From positions 1 to 63,199 of the forward strand of contig CALYZD010000003.1 of NCBI GenBank assembly GCA_945607565.1: DNA of 63,199 nucleotides, read 5' to 3'. Position numbers and translations under genes: made by a program. Position 1 is the first letter of the stretch; every line of letters begins with the position of its first letter. The notes under the pieces were generated by a model that was given only the letters and a program-made list of their open reading frames with translations, was not told where the DNA came from and did no database searches. Positions 7,907 through 16,385 of the stretch are shown in pieces. The stretch is from an uncultured Bacteroidales bacterium (GTDB lineage Bacteria > Bacteroidota > Bacteroidia > Bacteroidales > Marinilabiliaceae).

Positions 7907-9610
7907 TTATTTTGTTTCCAACAAACTGATTCTGAGCCTATAGTCTTCGCCAAGCAATTCGCAGAAACCGACAATAGCCTTGTCGTGAAAGCCTTGGGCG
8001 AACATGGTGCGGGCGTATTGCAAAATACGGTTTTCGTCATATTCGTGGACGATGAAAAACGAGTTTTCGCCTGTGATTTTGTGGCGGATGCATATCTCGC
8101 CCATCACGACGTTGGGCAGCGTGTAGACGAAGACGGCCGGACTTGCGCTGTCGGACTGCGCTATGACGTCGCGGTGGCGGCAGTCGCTGTCGAGCGACGC
8201 GCTGCGATTGGCCAGCACTATCGCCGTGCGCCCGGGCCGCAGTCCGACGCCGTCGAGCAGGAATTCGGCGCCGACGTAGCCCAGCTTGCACAGGTTGTCC
8301 ATTTTGAAGAACTTCATGTTGGGACGGTCGAGGTGGCGGAAGGCTGCGCGGATGAAATCGGCAAAGCAGCCGTCGGCCCCGAAGACGCGGCTTCCGTCTA
8401 CCAGCACCTCGCCGTGCGCAATCTCGACCGTGCGGGCCGTGTGCAGCGGGCGGCTCGGCGGCAGGCTGACAGGCCGTGCCACGCTCTCGGCGGCCAGCAC
8501 GACAGCAGCGTTGCATCCGCCGAAGCCCGAAGCCGTCTTGACGCAACGGCTCAGCGCCGCGCGCCGACCGGCTGCCGAAACCATCAGAGGCTCAGGCACT
8601 CCGCAGGCCTCGTAGCCCGGCGTACCCAAGAGCAGGCCATGCCTGAGCTGCTCGGCGCACAGTGCTATCTCGATGGCGCCGGACGCTCCCAGGGTGTGGC
8701 CGAAATAGGGTTTCAGGCTGTTGACCGGCACGCCGGCCAGCCCGGCCAGCCCTATCGCCTTCGACTCCATCTCGTCGTTGTAGGCGGTGGCGGTGCCGTG
8801 CGCGTTGACGAACGATACGTCCCCCGGCCACAGCCCCGACTGGCTCATTGCCAGGCCTATGGCATCGGCAAGCGGCTGCCCCGTGCGCGACGGGCCCGAG
8901 ATGTGGTTGGCATCGTCGGTTATGGCGCCGCCCTCCACCACAATGCCCTCGCCCAGCGCGGCGTCCGACGTCAGGAGCAGGGCGGCGCTGCCCTCGCCGA
9001 GGTTGAGGCCGTCGCGGGCGGCGTCGTAGGGGCGGCAGCGACTATGGCTCAGCGACTTGAAGCCGTCGAAGCCGGTGACCACGAAGCGCGTCAGCTCGTC
9101 GGCTCCCACCACAATCATGCTCTCGAAGATTCCGGCGCGGATGAGGCGCGAGGCGATTATCACCGCCGAAACACCTGAAATGCAGGCGTTCGAGAGGCTT
9201 ATCGGCTTCGTCTCGATGCCGCAGAAATCGGCCACCCGCTGCGCGGCCTCGGCAATGAAGACCGGCGACCCGGCCTCCGGCATTCCGCTGCCGCCGAGGC
9301 TGGCGATGTTGCCCTTGGTGGTCGAAACGATGAGCCCGACGCGGCTGCGGCCGACGCCCGAACGGCGCAGGACGTCGATGACGACCGTGGCCGCAAGGCG
9401 CTCGAAACGTGTCAGTTGCGGCGCATCAATCAGCAGAGCATCGTCGACTCGCGAGGCCATCAGCGGCGAGCCCGACAGCGCCGTGTCGGCCACTGCGGCA
9501 AGGCCGCTCGCGCCCGAGACCACGGCCTCGAAGTTGGCCGCAGTGCCGCGCCCGAGAGCCGTCAGCATGGCGGTGGCGCCGAGGTAGACTATGGGAACTT
9601 GGGGAGCCAT
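7907..9610 (-). CDS. beta-ketoacyl-ACP synthase, second extended type
   Basis: A 567-aa protein. The N-terminal 400 residues form a ketosynthase with Cys143 (LSNACISG), His271 (HGTATAYND) and His305 (PYFGHTLG), so a full condensing triad. The C-terminal 160 residues (LPNVVMGEICIRHKI, then AIVGFCELLGED) resemble the same ketosynthase-like extension as in the neighbouring 646-aa protein, but shorter. Its start overlaps the thioesterase gene by 22 nt. In aryl-polyene clusters several diverged ketosynthases cooperate, one often serving as chain-length partner; which role this one takes cannot be told. Confidence 0.85.
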   Translation of the reverse strand: MAPQVPIVYLGATAMLTALGRGTAANFEAVVSGASGLAAVADTALSGSPLMASRVDDALLIDAPQLTRFERLAATVVIDVLRRSGVGRSRVGLIVSTTKGNIASLGGSGMPEAGSPVFIAEAAQRVADFCGIETKPISLSNACISGVSAVIIASRLIRAGIFESMIVVGADELTRFVVTGFDGFKSLSHSRCRPYDAARDGLNLGEGSAALLLTSDAALGEGIVVEGGAITDDANHISGPSRTGQPLADAIGLAMSQSGLWPGDVSFVNAHGTATAYNDEMESKAIGLAGLAGVPVNSLKPYFGHTLGASGAIEIALCAEQLRHGLLLGTPGYEACGVPEPLMVSAAGRRAALSRCVKTASGFGGCNAAVVLAAESVARPVSLPPSRPLHTARTVEIAHGEVLVDGSRVFGADGCFADFIRAAFRHLDRPNMKFFKMDNLCKLGYVGAEFLLDGVGLRPGRTAIVLANRSASLDSDCRHRDVIAQSDSASPAVFVYTLPNVVMGEICIRHKITGENSFFIVHEYDENRILQYARTMFAQGFHDKAIVGFCELLGEDYRLRISLLETK

Positions 9611-10056
9611 CGTTCTTTCCAGTCGAGATAAAACTGCGGGCAGGCGTACTGCATTTCGCCAGCGTGGGTGGTGAAGACCTGAATGGTGCGGCCGGTGGCC
9701 ATCACCTCCATGTCGGCGGCGCGGAAGATGGTGTAGTCGAACCAGATTTTGGCCGAATGCGTGTCGACGTAGCGAATCTCGACTATCGCCTCGTCGCCGC
9801 AGCGCAGCGACTGCTTGTAGTCGATTTCGAGCCTGACGACCGGCGCCACGTAGTCGGACCGGAAATAGTCGGCGTAGCCAAGGCCGGCATATTCGATGCC
9901 GAAAGCCTCGCGCGCGTCCTCGAAATATTTCACATACGAGCCGTGCCAGGCCACATGCATGGCATCCACCTCGCTGAAGCGCACCTTGATACGGACGCGG
10001 TGGACGAGCGACGGCTGCGGGTCTTTCTTCTTCATTTTCGGATGTTTACTGTTCAT
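9589..10056 (-). CDS. acyl thioesterase, 4HBT/YbgC hotdog family
   Basis: A 155-aa single hotdog domain with the YbgC-type catalytic region FSEVDAMHVAWHGSYV; Asp31 corresponds to the catalytic acid. Such thioesterases release or proofread acyl chains from ACP or CoA, and aryl-polyene clusters regularly contain one. The ATG at 10054-10056 overlaps the dehydratase stop by 11 nt; a second ATG at 10033-10035 (MKKKD) is also possible and would give 148 aa. Its 3' end overlaps the next ketosynthase start. Confidence 0.88.
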   Translation of the reverse strand: MNSKHPKMKKKDPQPSLVHRVRIKVRFSEVDAMHVAWHGSYVKYFEDAREAFGIEYAGLGYADYFRSDYVAPVVRLEIDYKQSLRCGDEAIVEIRYVDTHSAKIWFDYTIFRAADMEVMATGRTIQVFTTHAGEMQYACPQFYLDWKERWLPKFP

Positions 10057-10492
10057 TTTCGGGAGTGGCCACTTTCATTTTGCACTGGGCTATCTGCTCG
10101 TCGCCGACGCAGACGGTGGCTGCCACAAGGGTGATGTCGAACACCTTGGTTTCCATCACGATGCGTGTGCGCAGCGTCTCGCCCACGCGCGGCAGCCGGC
10201 CGATGGTCAACTTGTTGACCGACCCGATGAAGCCGAGCGGCACGGGGCGTCCGGCCTGGCGACATTCGTAGCCTATGTGCATGGCACCGCTCTGGGCGAT
10301 GTGTTCGATGATGCCGCCGTCGCAGAAGCGGCCGTCGTGGCAGAAGATATTGTCGGGCGTCACCGTCAGGCCGCTTTCCGAGGCCTGACCGTCGATGCCG
10401 TAGAAGGCGTCGATCATGACCATCGGGGCGCGCTGCGGGATGTAGTCGGTCATGGACGCTCCCGAAACGATTGGTTCTTTCATTATACTCAT
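10046..10492 (-). CDS. hotdog 3-hydroxyacyl-ACP dehydratase, ApeP-like
   Basis: A 148-aa hotdog protein resembling the FabZ/ApeP-type dehydratases of pigment clusters. The active-site helix reads CHDGRFCDGGIIEHIAQSGA (His52 and Glu63-His64). It would remove water from the 3-hydroxyacyl-ACP made by the ketoreductase, leaving a conjugated double bond in each cycle. It starts 2 nt after the stop of the O-methyltransferase gene (ATG 10490-10492); a second ATG lies three codons downstream. It overlaps the thioesterase gene by 11 nt. A second dehydratase of a different subfamily is encoded at 17540-17893. Confidence 0.8.
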   Translation of the reverse strand: MSIMKEPIVSGASMTDYIPQRAPMVMIDAFYGIDGQASESGLTVTPDNIFCHDGRFCDGGIIEHIAQSGAMHIGYECRQAGRPVPLGFIGSVNKLTIGRLPRVGETLRTRIVMETKVFDITLVAATVCVGDEQIAQCKMKVATPENEQ

Positions 10493-10494
10493 TT

Positions 10495-11589
10495 TCAGTC
10501 TATTTTGCGACGGCATACGAGTATGGTGTGCCCCATTCCCAGTCCGTCGTGGATGCGGTCGACGCGCAGGCCGGCCTGTTCGACGCACCGGATCATGTCG
10601 TCGGAATGATACATTTTGCTGTTGCCGTTGGCCATTGCCGTGAAGTAGACGCTTGTCTGCGCCAGGCAGAAGGCGGCGGTCTCGAATTTCTGTCGGTCCC
10701 AGAAGGTCTCCATGATGTAGAGGCGCGTGTCGGAATACATCGACGCGGCGGCGCGGCTGAGGATGGAGACGACCTGGCTTTCGGAGAAGCAGTCGAGGAA
10801 CTGGCTCATCCAGATGGCGTCGAAGCCGACGGGGAAGGCCTGCGCGGGGTCGAGCAGGTTGGCGGCGAAGGCATGGATGCGTTCGGCGCCGGGCTGCCCC
10901 TTGACCTGCCTGCGCATCATCTCGAGCTGCTGCGGCAGGTCCATCACCGTCACGTTCACGTCGGGGTCGTGGGCCACACAGCGCGCGGCCCAGCGGCCGG
11001 TGTTGCCGCCCACGTCGAGCAGCGTGCGGGCGCGCGTGCCGAAGACCACCTGGAGCGCCTCGTCGAACGAGCAGTCGGAGTAGAAATGGTCGAAGCCGAA
11101 CCAGCTTTTCTGCACCTGCTCGGGCAGCCGCGAGAGCCCCTCGTAGATGGTGGGCCACTTGCCGAACACCTTGAGGCCTTCGGGGCGGCCGGTGGCGAGC
11201 GCCTTGTCGAGGCTGAAGAGGCCGAGGTAGTTGACATCGTGGTTGAAGTCGATATTGGCCTCCACCATCTTGTCGGTCAGCACAAACCAGCCGGCCTTCG
11301 ACAAGACGTAGCGGTCGTCGTCGGTGACGAGCACGGTGCCTATGGTCAGCGACGATTCGAGGAGCACCTGGGCGGCATAGTCGCTCAGCCCGCATTCGGT
11401 GGCTATCTGCGCCTGCGTGAGGCCGTCGCGATGGTCGGCCAGCAGCCTGAAGACGCCGGCCTTGAGCATCACGCGCGTGACCTGGAAGACCACCGGCGCA
11501 AAGGCTATCTCGTGCGCCAGCCGCTGTGCCTCGAGTGCCGTGCGGCTTTCCTTGCCATATCGCTTCCGAAGTGATTCGAACAGTTTCAT
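10495..11589 (-). CDS. SAM-dependent O-methyltransferase (pigment tailoring)
   Basis: A 364-aa class I methyltransferase of the plant/antibiotic O-methyltransferase layout. Residues 20-110 are a winged-helix dimerisation domain (LTQAQIATECGLSD), followed by the SAM-binding motif TLLDVGGNTGRWA (189-201) and a Rossmann-fold catalytic half. It probably methylates the phenolic head group derived from tyrosine, as aryl-polyene head groups are often methylated or hydroxylated; the exact position is inference. It lies 13 nt after the acyltransferase gene in the same operon. Confidence 0.83.
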   Translation of the reverse strand: MKLFESLRKRYGKESRTALEAQRLAHEIAFAPVVFQVTRVMLKAGVFRLLADHRDGLTQAQIATECGLSDYAAQVLLESSLTIGTVLVTDDDRYVLSKAGWFVLTDKMVEANIDFNHDVNYLGLFSLDKALATGRPEGLKVFGKWPTIYEGLSRLPEQVQKSWFGFDHFYSDCSFDEALQVVFGTRARTLLDVGGNTGRWAARCVAHDPDVNVTVMDLPQQLEMMRRQVKGQPGAERIHAFAANLLDPAQAFPVGFDAIWMSQFLDCFSESQVVSILSRAAASMYSDTRLYIMETFWDRQKFETAAFCLAQTSVYFTAMANGNSKMYHSDDMIRCVEQAGLRVDRIHDGLGMGHTILVCRRKID

Positions 11590-11602
11590 TTATGATTGGT
11601 TT

Positions 11603-12499
11603 TTATGATTCGTAGTCGGTCCAGAAATCGTAGTAGTTGAACCATTGATGCGGATATTTGCGGACGACGGCTTCGAGCGCCGCCACATACTGGTTCATCA
11701 GGCAGGCCAGAGCGTCGGGGCCGTCGGCCGGCCGGGCCGCGCTGAAGACAAAGCGATAGGTGCGCCCCGGCTCGCGCATGGCGAAATAGAACACCACCGG
11801 CACCCGCAGCCTGACGGCCAGCTTGAACAGCCCACGCGGGAAGCGCGCCCGACGGCCCATGAAGGTCATCTCGACGCTGTTTTTCGGGTCCATGAAGCGG
11901 TCGCCCTGAAAGCAGACGTACTCTTTGTTTTCCAGAGCGTTGTAGATGCGCATGACGCTTTCGAGGGCGTCGGCGTTGAGCGGGATTATCTTGTAGTTGC
12001 GGCGGCTTCCGCCCTTCTCCACCACGTGCTTGATGCGCTCATATTCAGCGTCGTACATCACAATGTTGATGTGCTTGCCGTATTCGTCGAAAAAGTGCGC
12101 GCCGGTCTCCCACGCGCCCACATGCGCTCCCACCACTATGGTGCTGTCGGCCTGCAGATGGGCGATGAGCTCGTCGTAGTTGTCGAACACGAAGCGATAG
12201 GGCCTGACTATGCCGTGCGACATGGCCACACGGTCGATAATGGTCTGGCCGAAAGTGTAATACGAAGTAAAAAGCCGCGCCGCCGACTTCAGGCGGCCCA
12301 GGCCGAGGATGTGCCGGTGATAGCGCCACATGGCCCGCGTGGCCCGGGGTGCGAACGGCACGAAATAGGGCGCCACGAAAGCCAGCAGCACATAGGCCGC
12401 GCGCACGCCCAGATATCTGAGCGTCACCACGAAAAACCAGTGCCCGAGCGACCCGCCGCGCGAACGCCCCGTCCATTGTGTCGATTCATTTCGACTCAT
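11603..12499 (-). CDS. LpxL/HtrB-like lipid acyltransferase
   Basis: A 298-aa protein of the lysophospholipid/lipid A late acyltransferase family. The HX4(D/E) catalytic motif is HVGAWE (His126, Glu131), and an N-terminal membrane-associated helix (FFVVTLRYLGVRAAYVLLAF, about 22-41) places it at the inner membrane. In aryl-polyene and flexirubin clusters this class is thought to transfer the finished polyene, or a fatty acyl group, onto a lipid or sugar anchor. Start overlaps the upstream acyl carrier protein gene by 14 nt, suggesting they act together. Confidence 0.88.
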   Translation of the reverse strand: MSRNESTQWTGRSRGGSLGHWFFVVTLRYLGVRAAYVLLAFVAPYFVPFAPRATRAMWRYHRHILGLGRLKSAARLFTSYYTFGQTIIDRVAMSHGIVRPYRFVFDNYDELIAHLQADSTIVVGAHVGAWETGAHFFDEYGKHINIVMYDAEYERIKHVVEKGGSRRNYKIIPLNADALESVMRIYNALENKEYVCFQGDRFMDPKNSVEMTFMGRRARFPRGLFKLAVRLRVPVVFYFAMREPGRTYRFVFSAARPADGPDALACLMNQYVAALEAVVRKYPHQWFNYYDFWTDYES

Positions 12500-12737
12500 T
12501 GATCTTGCTGTATATCAAATCGCTGAAGTCGGCAAATGTGTTGCGGCCGACAAAATCCTCCTGACGAATGGTGATGCCGAAGTTCTGCTCGACTATCACC
12601 ACCACATCCACCAGATCGAGGCTGTCGAGATCGAGAGTCTGCATCAGAGGCGCGTCGGGCGTGATGGCAGAGCGGTCCACTTCGAATTCTGTGGCCAAAA
12701 CGTCGGATAGTTTTTCGGTTACTTCGGTGTGTGTCAT
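12486..12737 (-). CDS. acyl carrier protein (second, pigment cluster)
   Basis: An 83-aa acyl carrier protein with motif LDLDSLDLVDV; Ser39 is the predicted phosphopantetheine site. It is only distantly similar to the first ACP of the cluster. It lies between a ketosynthase (9 nt upstream) and an LpxL-like acyltransferase (14-nt overlap), hinting that this carrier either delivers the product to the acyltransferase or receives the starter. Confidence 0.93.
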   Translation of the reverse strand: MTHTEVTEKLSDVLATEFEVDRSAITPDAPLMQTLDLDSLDLVDVVVIVEQNFGITIRQEDFVGRNTFADFSDLIYSKINESK

Positions 12738-12746
12738 GTCGGAGTG

Positions 12747-13964
12747 TTATTTGGTGAACTTTTTGATTATTAGTGCCGAATTGGTGCCGCCAAAGCCGAA
12801 CGAGTTGGACAGCACCGTATCGACCTGCGTTTCGACCGTCTGCGAGGCGATGCGGATCTGTGCCGATGCCTCGTCGGGCCGGCCAAAGTTGATGTTGGGA
12901 GCCACATATCCGCCCTGCATCATCAGCACCGAGTAGACCGCTTCGGATGCGCCGGCCATCCACATCTCGTGCCCGGTCATCGACTTGGTCGACGACACCC
13001 ACGGCCGGTGTCCGAACATGCGGGCTATCACCTGGGCCTCGGCAGTGTCGCCGGCCGGGGTCGAGGTGGCGTGAGCGTTAATGTAGTCGATGGCGTCGGC
13101 GGGCAGGTGGGCGTCGGCAAGGGCGTGGGCTATGGCGCGCTGCGGGCCGTCGGTCGAGGGAGCCGCCATGCTGCCGGCCGACGAGCATCCGTATCCGACC
13201 ACCTCGGCCAGTATCCGGGCTCCGCGAGCTCGGGCCGAGTCGAGGCTTTCGAGCACCAGCGAGGCCGCGCCGCCTCCGGGCACCAGTCCGTCGCGGTCGG
13301 CGTCGAAGGGGCGGCAGGCCGATTGCGGATCATCCGTCCGCATCGAGAAGACGCCCAACCCGTCGAAGCCGATGACGCTGAAGTCATTGACCTCCTGCGC
13401 GCCTCCGCACAAGATGCAGTTGTGCATCCCACTGCGAATCAGCGCATAGCCGAGCCCTATGGCGTGCGAACCGCTGGTGCAGGCTCCGCCGACGCTCAGG
13501 CTGATGCCGCGCAATCCGAGCATGGGCCCGAGGTTGAGCGTCACGGTCGAGTTGAGTGTGCGGAAGACGCTCCCCGAGCCGAGGAGCGTCGTGTTGTGCT
13601 TGGCGCGCATGGTGTCGATGGCAGTCACGGTGGCGCCTATCGAGCTGTCGTTGCCAAAGATGATGCCGACCTCGTCGCGCTCCTTCATGGCATTGTCGAC
13701 GCCGGCCATGCCGAGGGCTTCGAGCGCCGAGATGTAGGCATAGAGGCCCTGCTCCGAGGTGTGGGCGCGCTGCTTGCGGTCGAGCCAGCGGGTGGCGTCG
13801 GGCCGGGGCACAAGGGCGCACAGTGGCGAGCGGTAGCCCATGGCCGTGCGCTCGGGCAGCAGGCCTATCCCGCTGCGGCCGTTGCGCAGCGAGGTGTCGA
13901 CCTCATCCACGCCAATGCCGATGCACGAATAGATGCCTATGCCGGTGATTACTACGCGAGCCAT
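12747..13964 (-). CDS. beta-ketoacyl-ACP synthase, FabF-like
   Basis: A 405-aa ketosynthase of ordinary FabF length, starting MARVVITGIGIYSCIG (ATG 13962-13964; upstream in-frame sequence lies inside the FabG gene and is not used). The triad is complete: Cys162 (GGACTSGS), His298 (NAHATSTP) and His332 (KSMTGHEM). It is the third ketosynthase of the cluster and the only one without an extra C-terminal domain, so it is the best candidate for the main condensing enzyme. It lies 16 nt after the ketoreductase gene. Confidence 0.92.
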   Translation of the reverse strand: MARVVITGIGIYSCIGIGVDEVDTSLRNGRSGIGLLPERTAMGYRSPLCALVPRPDATRWLDRKQRAHTSEQGLYAYISALEALGMAGVDNAMKERDEVGIIFGNDSSIGATVTAIDTMRAKHNTTLLGSGSVFRTLNSTVTLNLGPMLGLRGISLSVGGACTSGSHAIGLGYALIRSGMHNCILCGGAQEVNDFSVIGFDGLGVFSMRTDDPQSACRPFDADRDGLVPGGGAASLVLESLDSARARGARILAEVVGYGCSSAGSMAAPSTDGPQRAIAHALADAHLPADAIDYINAHATSTPAGDTAEAQVIARMFGHRPWVSSTKSMTGHEMWMAGASEAVYSVLMMQGGYVAPNINFGRPDEASAQIRIASQTVETQVDTVLSNSFGFGGTNSALIIKKFTK

Positions 13965-13980
13965 AGCCGACCGTGATTTT

Positions 13981-14709
13981 TTAGGAGTAGAGACCGCCGT
14001 TGATGTTGATGACCTCGCCGGTGATGTAGCCGGCCTTGTCGGAGGCAAGGAAGGCAATCAGCTCGGCCACCTCTTCGGGCTCACCGTAGCGGCGCGCCGG
14101 GATGGTTGCCTTGATGGCTTCCTCGTCGAGGTCTTCGGTCATGTCGGTGCGGATGAATCCGGGCGCCACGGCGTTGACCGTGATGTTCTTGCGGGCAACT
14201 TCCTGAGCCAGAGCCTTGGTGGCGGCAATCAGTCCGCCCTTCGAGGCCGAATAGTTGGTCTGGCCCGGCAGGCCCTTGAGGCCCGAGAGCGACACCATGT
14301 TGATGATGCGGCCAAACTTCTTGCGGGTCATGTCCTTGAGCAGCGGCTGGGTGACGTTGAAGAAGCCGTTGAGCGTGATGCTGATGACGCTCGACCAGTC
14401 TTCGGGCGGCATCAGTGCCATGATGTTGTCTTTGCGAATGCCGGCATTGTTGACCACCACCGAGATGTACTCGCCCTTGTGGGCGTCCTGCCACTGCTCG
14501 ATGGCCGCCGTGGCCTGCTGTGCGTCGGCCACGTCGAACGGCAGGAGCTCGCCGTCGGTGCCTGCCTGGCGCACGAGCTCGAGGGTGTGGTCGGCCTCGG
14601 CCTTGTTCGATCGATAATTGATGATGATATTATAGCCCTGCTTGGCAAGTGCCACGCTCACTGCGCGACCTATTCCGCGGCTGCCGCCGGTTACTAATGC
14701 GTATTGCAT
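13981..14709 (-). CDS. fabG: 3-oxoacyl-ACP reductase (FabG-type)
   Basis: A 242-aa short-chain dehydrogenase/reductase with the NADP-binding TGGSRGIGRA, the NNAG motif and catalytic Ser140-Tyr153-Lys157 (TNYSASKGG). The C-terminal GFIRTDMTE and GYITGEVININGG are typical FabG. It reduces the 3-oxoacyl-ACP from the ketosynthases before dehydration. Its place between the ammonia lyase and a FabF-like gene shows it is the pigment-pathway paralogue rather than the fatty-acid housekeeping copy, which should lie elsewhere. Confidence 0.93.
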   Translation of the reverse strand: MQYALVTGGSRGIGRAVSVALAKQGYNIIINYRSNKAEADHTLELVRQAGTDGELLPFDVADAQQATAAIEQWQDAHKGEYISVVVNNAGIRKDNIMALMPPEDWSSVISITLNGFFNVTQPLLKDMTRKKFGRIINMVSLSGLKGLPGQTNYSASKGGLIAATKALAQEVARKNITVNAVAPGFIRTDMTEDLDEEAIKATIPARRYGEPEEVAELIAFLASDKAGYITGEVININGGLYS

Positions 14710-14743
14710 AAAACGATTTTTATTTTGATTGTCAGTTAAATGA

Positions 14744-16297
14744 TTATTCTGCTTTTCCGGATTGGTGAGTGTGTGTCAGTCGCGCGTCGGGGTCGAAACC
14801 GCGGCGCAGATAGGCCTCCACGCGGGCCATGTCCGAGTGCTTTTCGGTGTCGTCGGCAAAGGCCGGGAAGAAGGCGCGCACCTGACGGTAGAGCGTCCGC
14901 GACTCGTCGGACAGCCGGTCGGCCGCCTTGAGGCAGTCGACGGCCTGCATCAGCGCCATGACGTGCACCGACATCACCTGAAACGAGTTGTCGACCACGC
15001 GCAGGGCCAGCAGCGCCGAGTTGGTGCCCATGCTCACTATGTCCTGATTGTCGTTGTTGTTGGGAATGCTGTGGACATACATCGGGTTCGACAGCGTCTG
15101 GCACTCGGCCGTGGTCGATGTGGCGGTGAACTGGCAGGCCTGCATGCCGTAGTTGAGCCCCAGCGTGCCGAGGTTGACGAATGGCGGCAGGATGTCGTTG
15201 ATTCTGTCGTGGAGCAGATAGTTGAGCTGGCGTTCGGCCAGCATGGTGAGCTTGGTGACGGCTATCTTGAGCTTGTCCATCTCGAACGACACGTAGTCGC
15301 CGTGGAAGTTGCCGCCGTGGTAGACGTTCCGCGTGTCGGGGTCGACCAGCGGATTGTCGTCGGCCGAGTTGACTTCGTTCACGAGGATGCGCTCGGCGTT
15401 GTCTATGGCTTCGAGCACGGGGCCCAGCACCTGCGGCACGCAGCGGAGCGAGTAGTAGGGCTGCACCTTGTGCCTGAACATGTTCTCGCTGTGGGTGCCG
15501 TCGTAGAGCTCGGCCTGGCGGTTGCGCAGGCAGCAGCTGCCGGCGGCTATCTGCCTCATGCGCTCGGCCACGGTCTGCTGACCGGTCTGGAGGCGCTGCC
15601 CGTTGAGCTCGGGTGCCATGAAGTCGTCGTAGGAGCCGGCCACCTCGTTCATCAGCACCGAGGCGCGCAGGCACCAGTCGAGCAGGCGCCGCGCCGAGCG
15701 GACGCACACTATGCCGATGCCGGTCATCACCGCCGTGCCGTTGACAAGCGACAGGCCGTCGCGGCCGCGCACCGTGAGCGGCTCGATGCCGAGGCGACGC
15801 ATCACGTCGAGGCTCGGCTGCCAGCGTCCCTCGTGGCGCACCTTACCCTCGCCGATGAGCGTCAGGGCTATGTGGGCCAGCTGCACAAGGTCGCCGCTGG
15901 CGCCCACGCTGCCGTGCTGCGGCACGTAGGGCGTTATGTGATTGTTGATGAACTGCGTGAGGATGCGCACCACGTCGGGGTGGACGCCCGAGCGGCAGCG
16001 CACGAACGTGTAGAGGCGCGAGAGCATGGCCGCCCTGACGCACTCGTCGCTCAGGGGCTCGCCGGCGCCGGCCGAATGCGAGCGGATGATGTTGTACTGG
16101 AGCTGGCGCTGGTGCTCGTCGCTGACGCGATACTGAGCCATCGGCCCGAAACCGGTGTTGATGCCGTAGATGACCTTGTCGCGCTTGAAATCTTCGAGAA
16201 AACGATAGCAGTCGGCTATGCGGCCCATCGTCTCGGCGTCCACAGCTATTTCCCTGTCGTCGAAAACAATGGCATTTATATCTTCTATACTGATCAT
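14744..16297 (-). CDS. aromatic amino acid ammonia lyase (probable tyrosine ammonia lyase)
   Basis: A 517-aa MIO-dependent ammonia lyase. The self-cyclising Ala-Ser-Gly is at 133-135 (GSVGASGDLVQLAHI). From memory it is strikingly like the Flavobacterium johnsoniae flexirubin tyrosine ammonia lyase, sharing KVIYG.NTGFGPMAQYR, the selectivity-loop IRSHS.G.G.PL, and FTATSTTAE.Q.LSNPMYV. It would convert tyrosine to 4-coumarate, the aryl head group and starter. The start MISIEDIN (16297) is chosen because the longer reading would put its codons inside a well-formed promoter at 16328-16361. It is the first gene of the main pigment operon. Histidine ammonia lyase is the alternative, but no hut genes are nearby. 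Confidence 0.88.
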   Translation of the reverse strand: MISIEDINAIVFDDREIAVDAETMGRIADCYRFLEDFKRDKVIYGINTGFGPMAQYRVSDEHQRQLQYNIIRSHSAGAGEPLSDECVRAAMLSRLYTFVRCRSGVHPDVVRILTQFINNHITPYVPQHGSVGASGDLVQLAHIALTLIGEGKVRHEGRWQPSLDVMRRLGIEPLTVRGRDGLSLVNGTAVMTGIGIVCVRSARRLLDWCLRASVLMNEVAGSYDDFMAPELNGQRLQTGQQTVAERMRQIAAGSCCLRNRQAELYDGTHSENMFRHKVQPYYSLRCVPQVLGPVLEAIDNAERILVNEVNSADDNPLVDPDTRNVYHGGNFHGDYVSFEMDKLKIAVTKLTMLAERQLNYLLHDRINDILPPFVNLGTLGLNYGMQACQFTATSTTAECQTLSNPMYVHSIPNNNDNQDIVSMGTNSALLALRVVDNSFQVMSVHVMALMQAVDCLKAADRLSDESRTLYRQVRAFFPAFADDTEKHSDMARVEAYLRRGFDPDARLTHTHQSGKAE

Positions 16298-16327
16298 TCT
16301 GCTTCGAGATGGATTACAATCGAAGTG

Positions 16328-16361
16328 CGAAGATAGAATAAATTTTTGTTGACCGTCCAAA
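16328..16361 (-). promoter_or_regulatory. promoter of main pigment operon
   Basis: On the minus strand TTTG (16358-16361) is followed after 22 nt by TATCTTCG (16328-16335), one mismatch from the Bacteroidetes -7 consensus TAnnTTTG. It lies about 30 nt upstream of the ammonia lyase ATG and inside the only alternative longer reading of that gene. Confidence 0.6.
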
Positions 16362-16385
16362 ATATCAAGCATAACGGCGGCGGCG

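Noticed and set aside
14744-16297. Histidine ammonia lyase (hutH)
   Set aside because: No hutU/I/G genes nearby; similarity to the flexirubin tyrosine ammonia lyase and the pigment context favour tyrosine as substrate, although substrate cannot be proved from sequence.
16298-16372. Longer N-terminus for the ammonia lyase (25 extra residues)
   Set aside because: Those codons overlap the -33/-7 promoter elements at 16328-16361; the family N-terminus begins at MISIEDIN.
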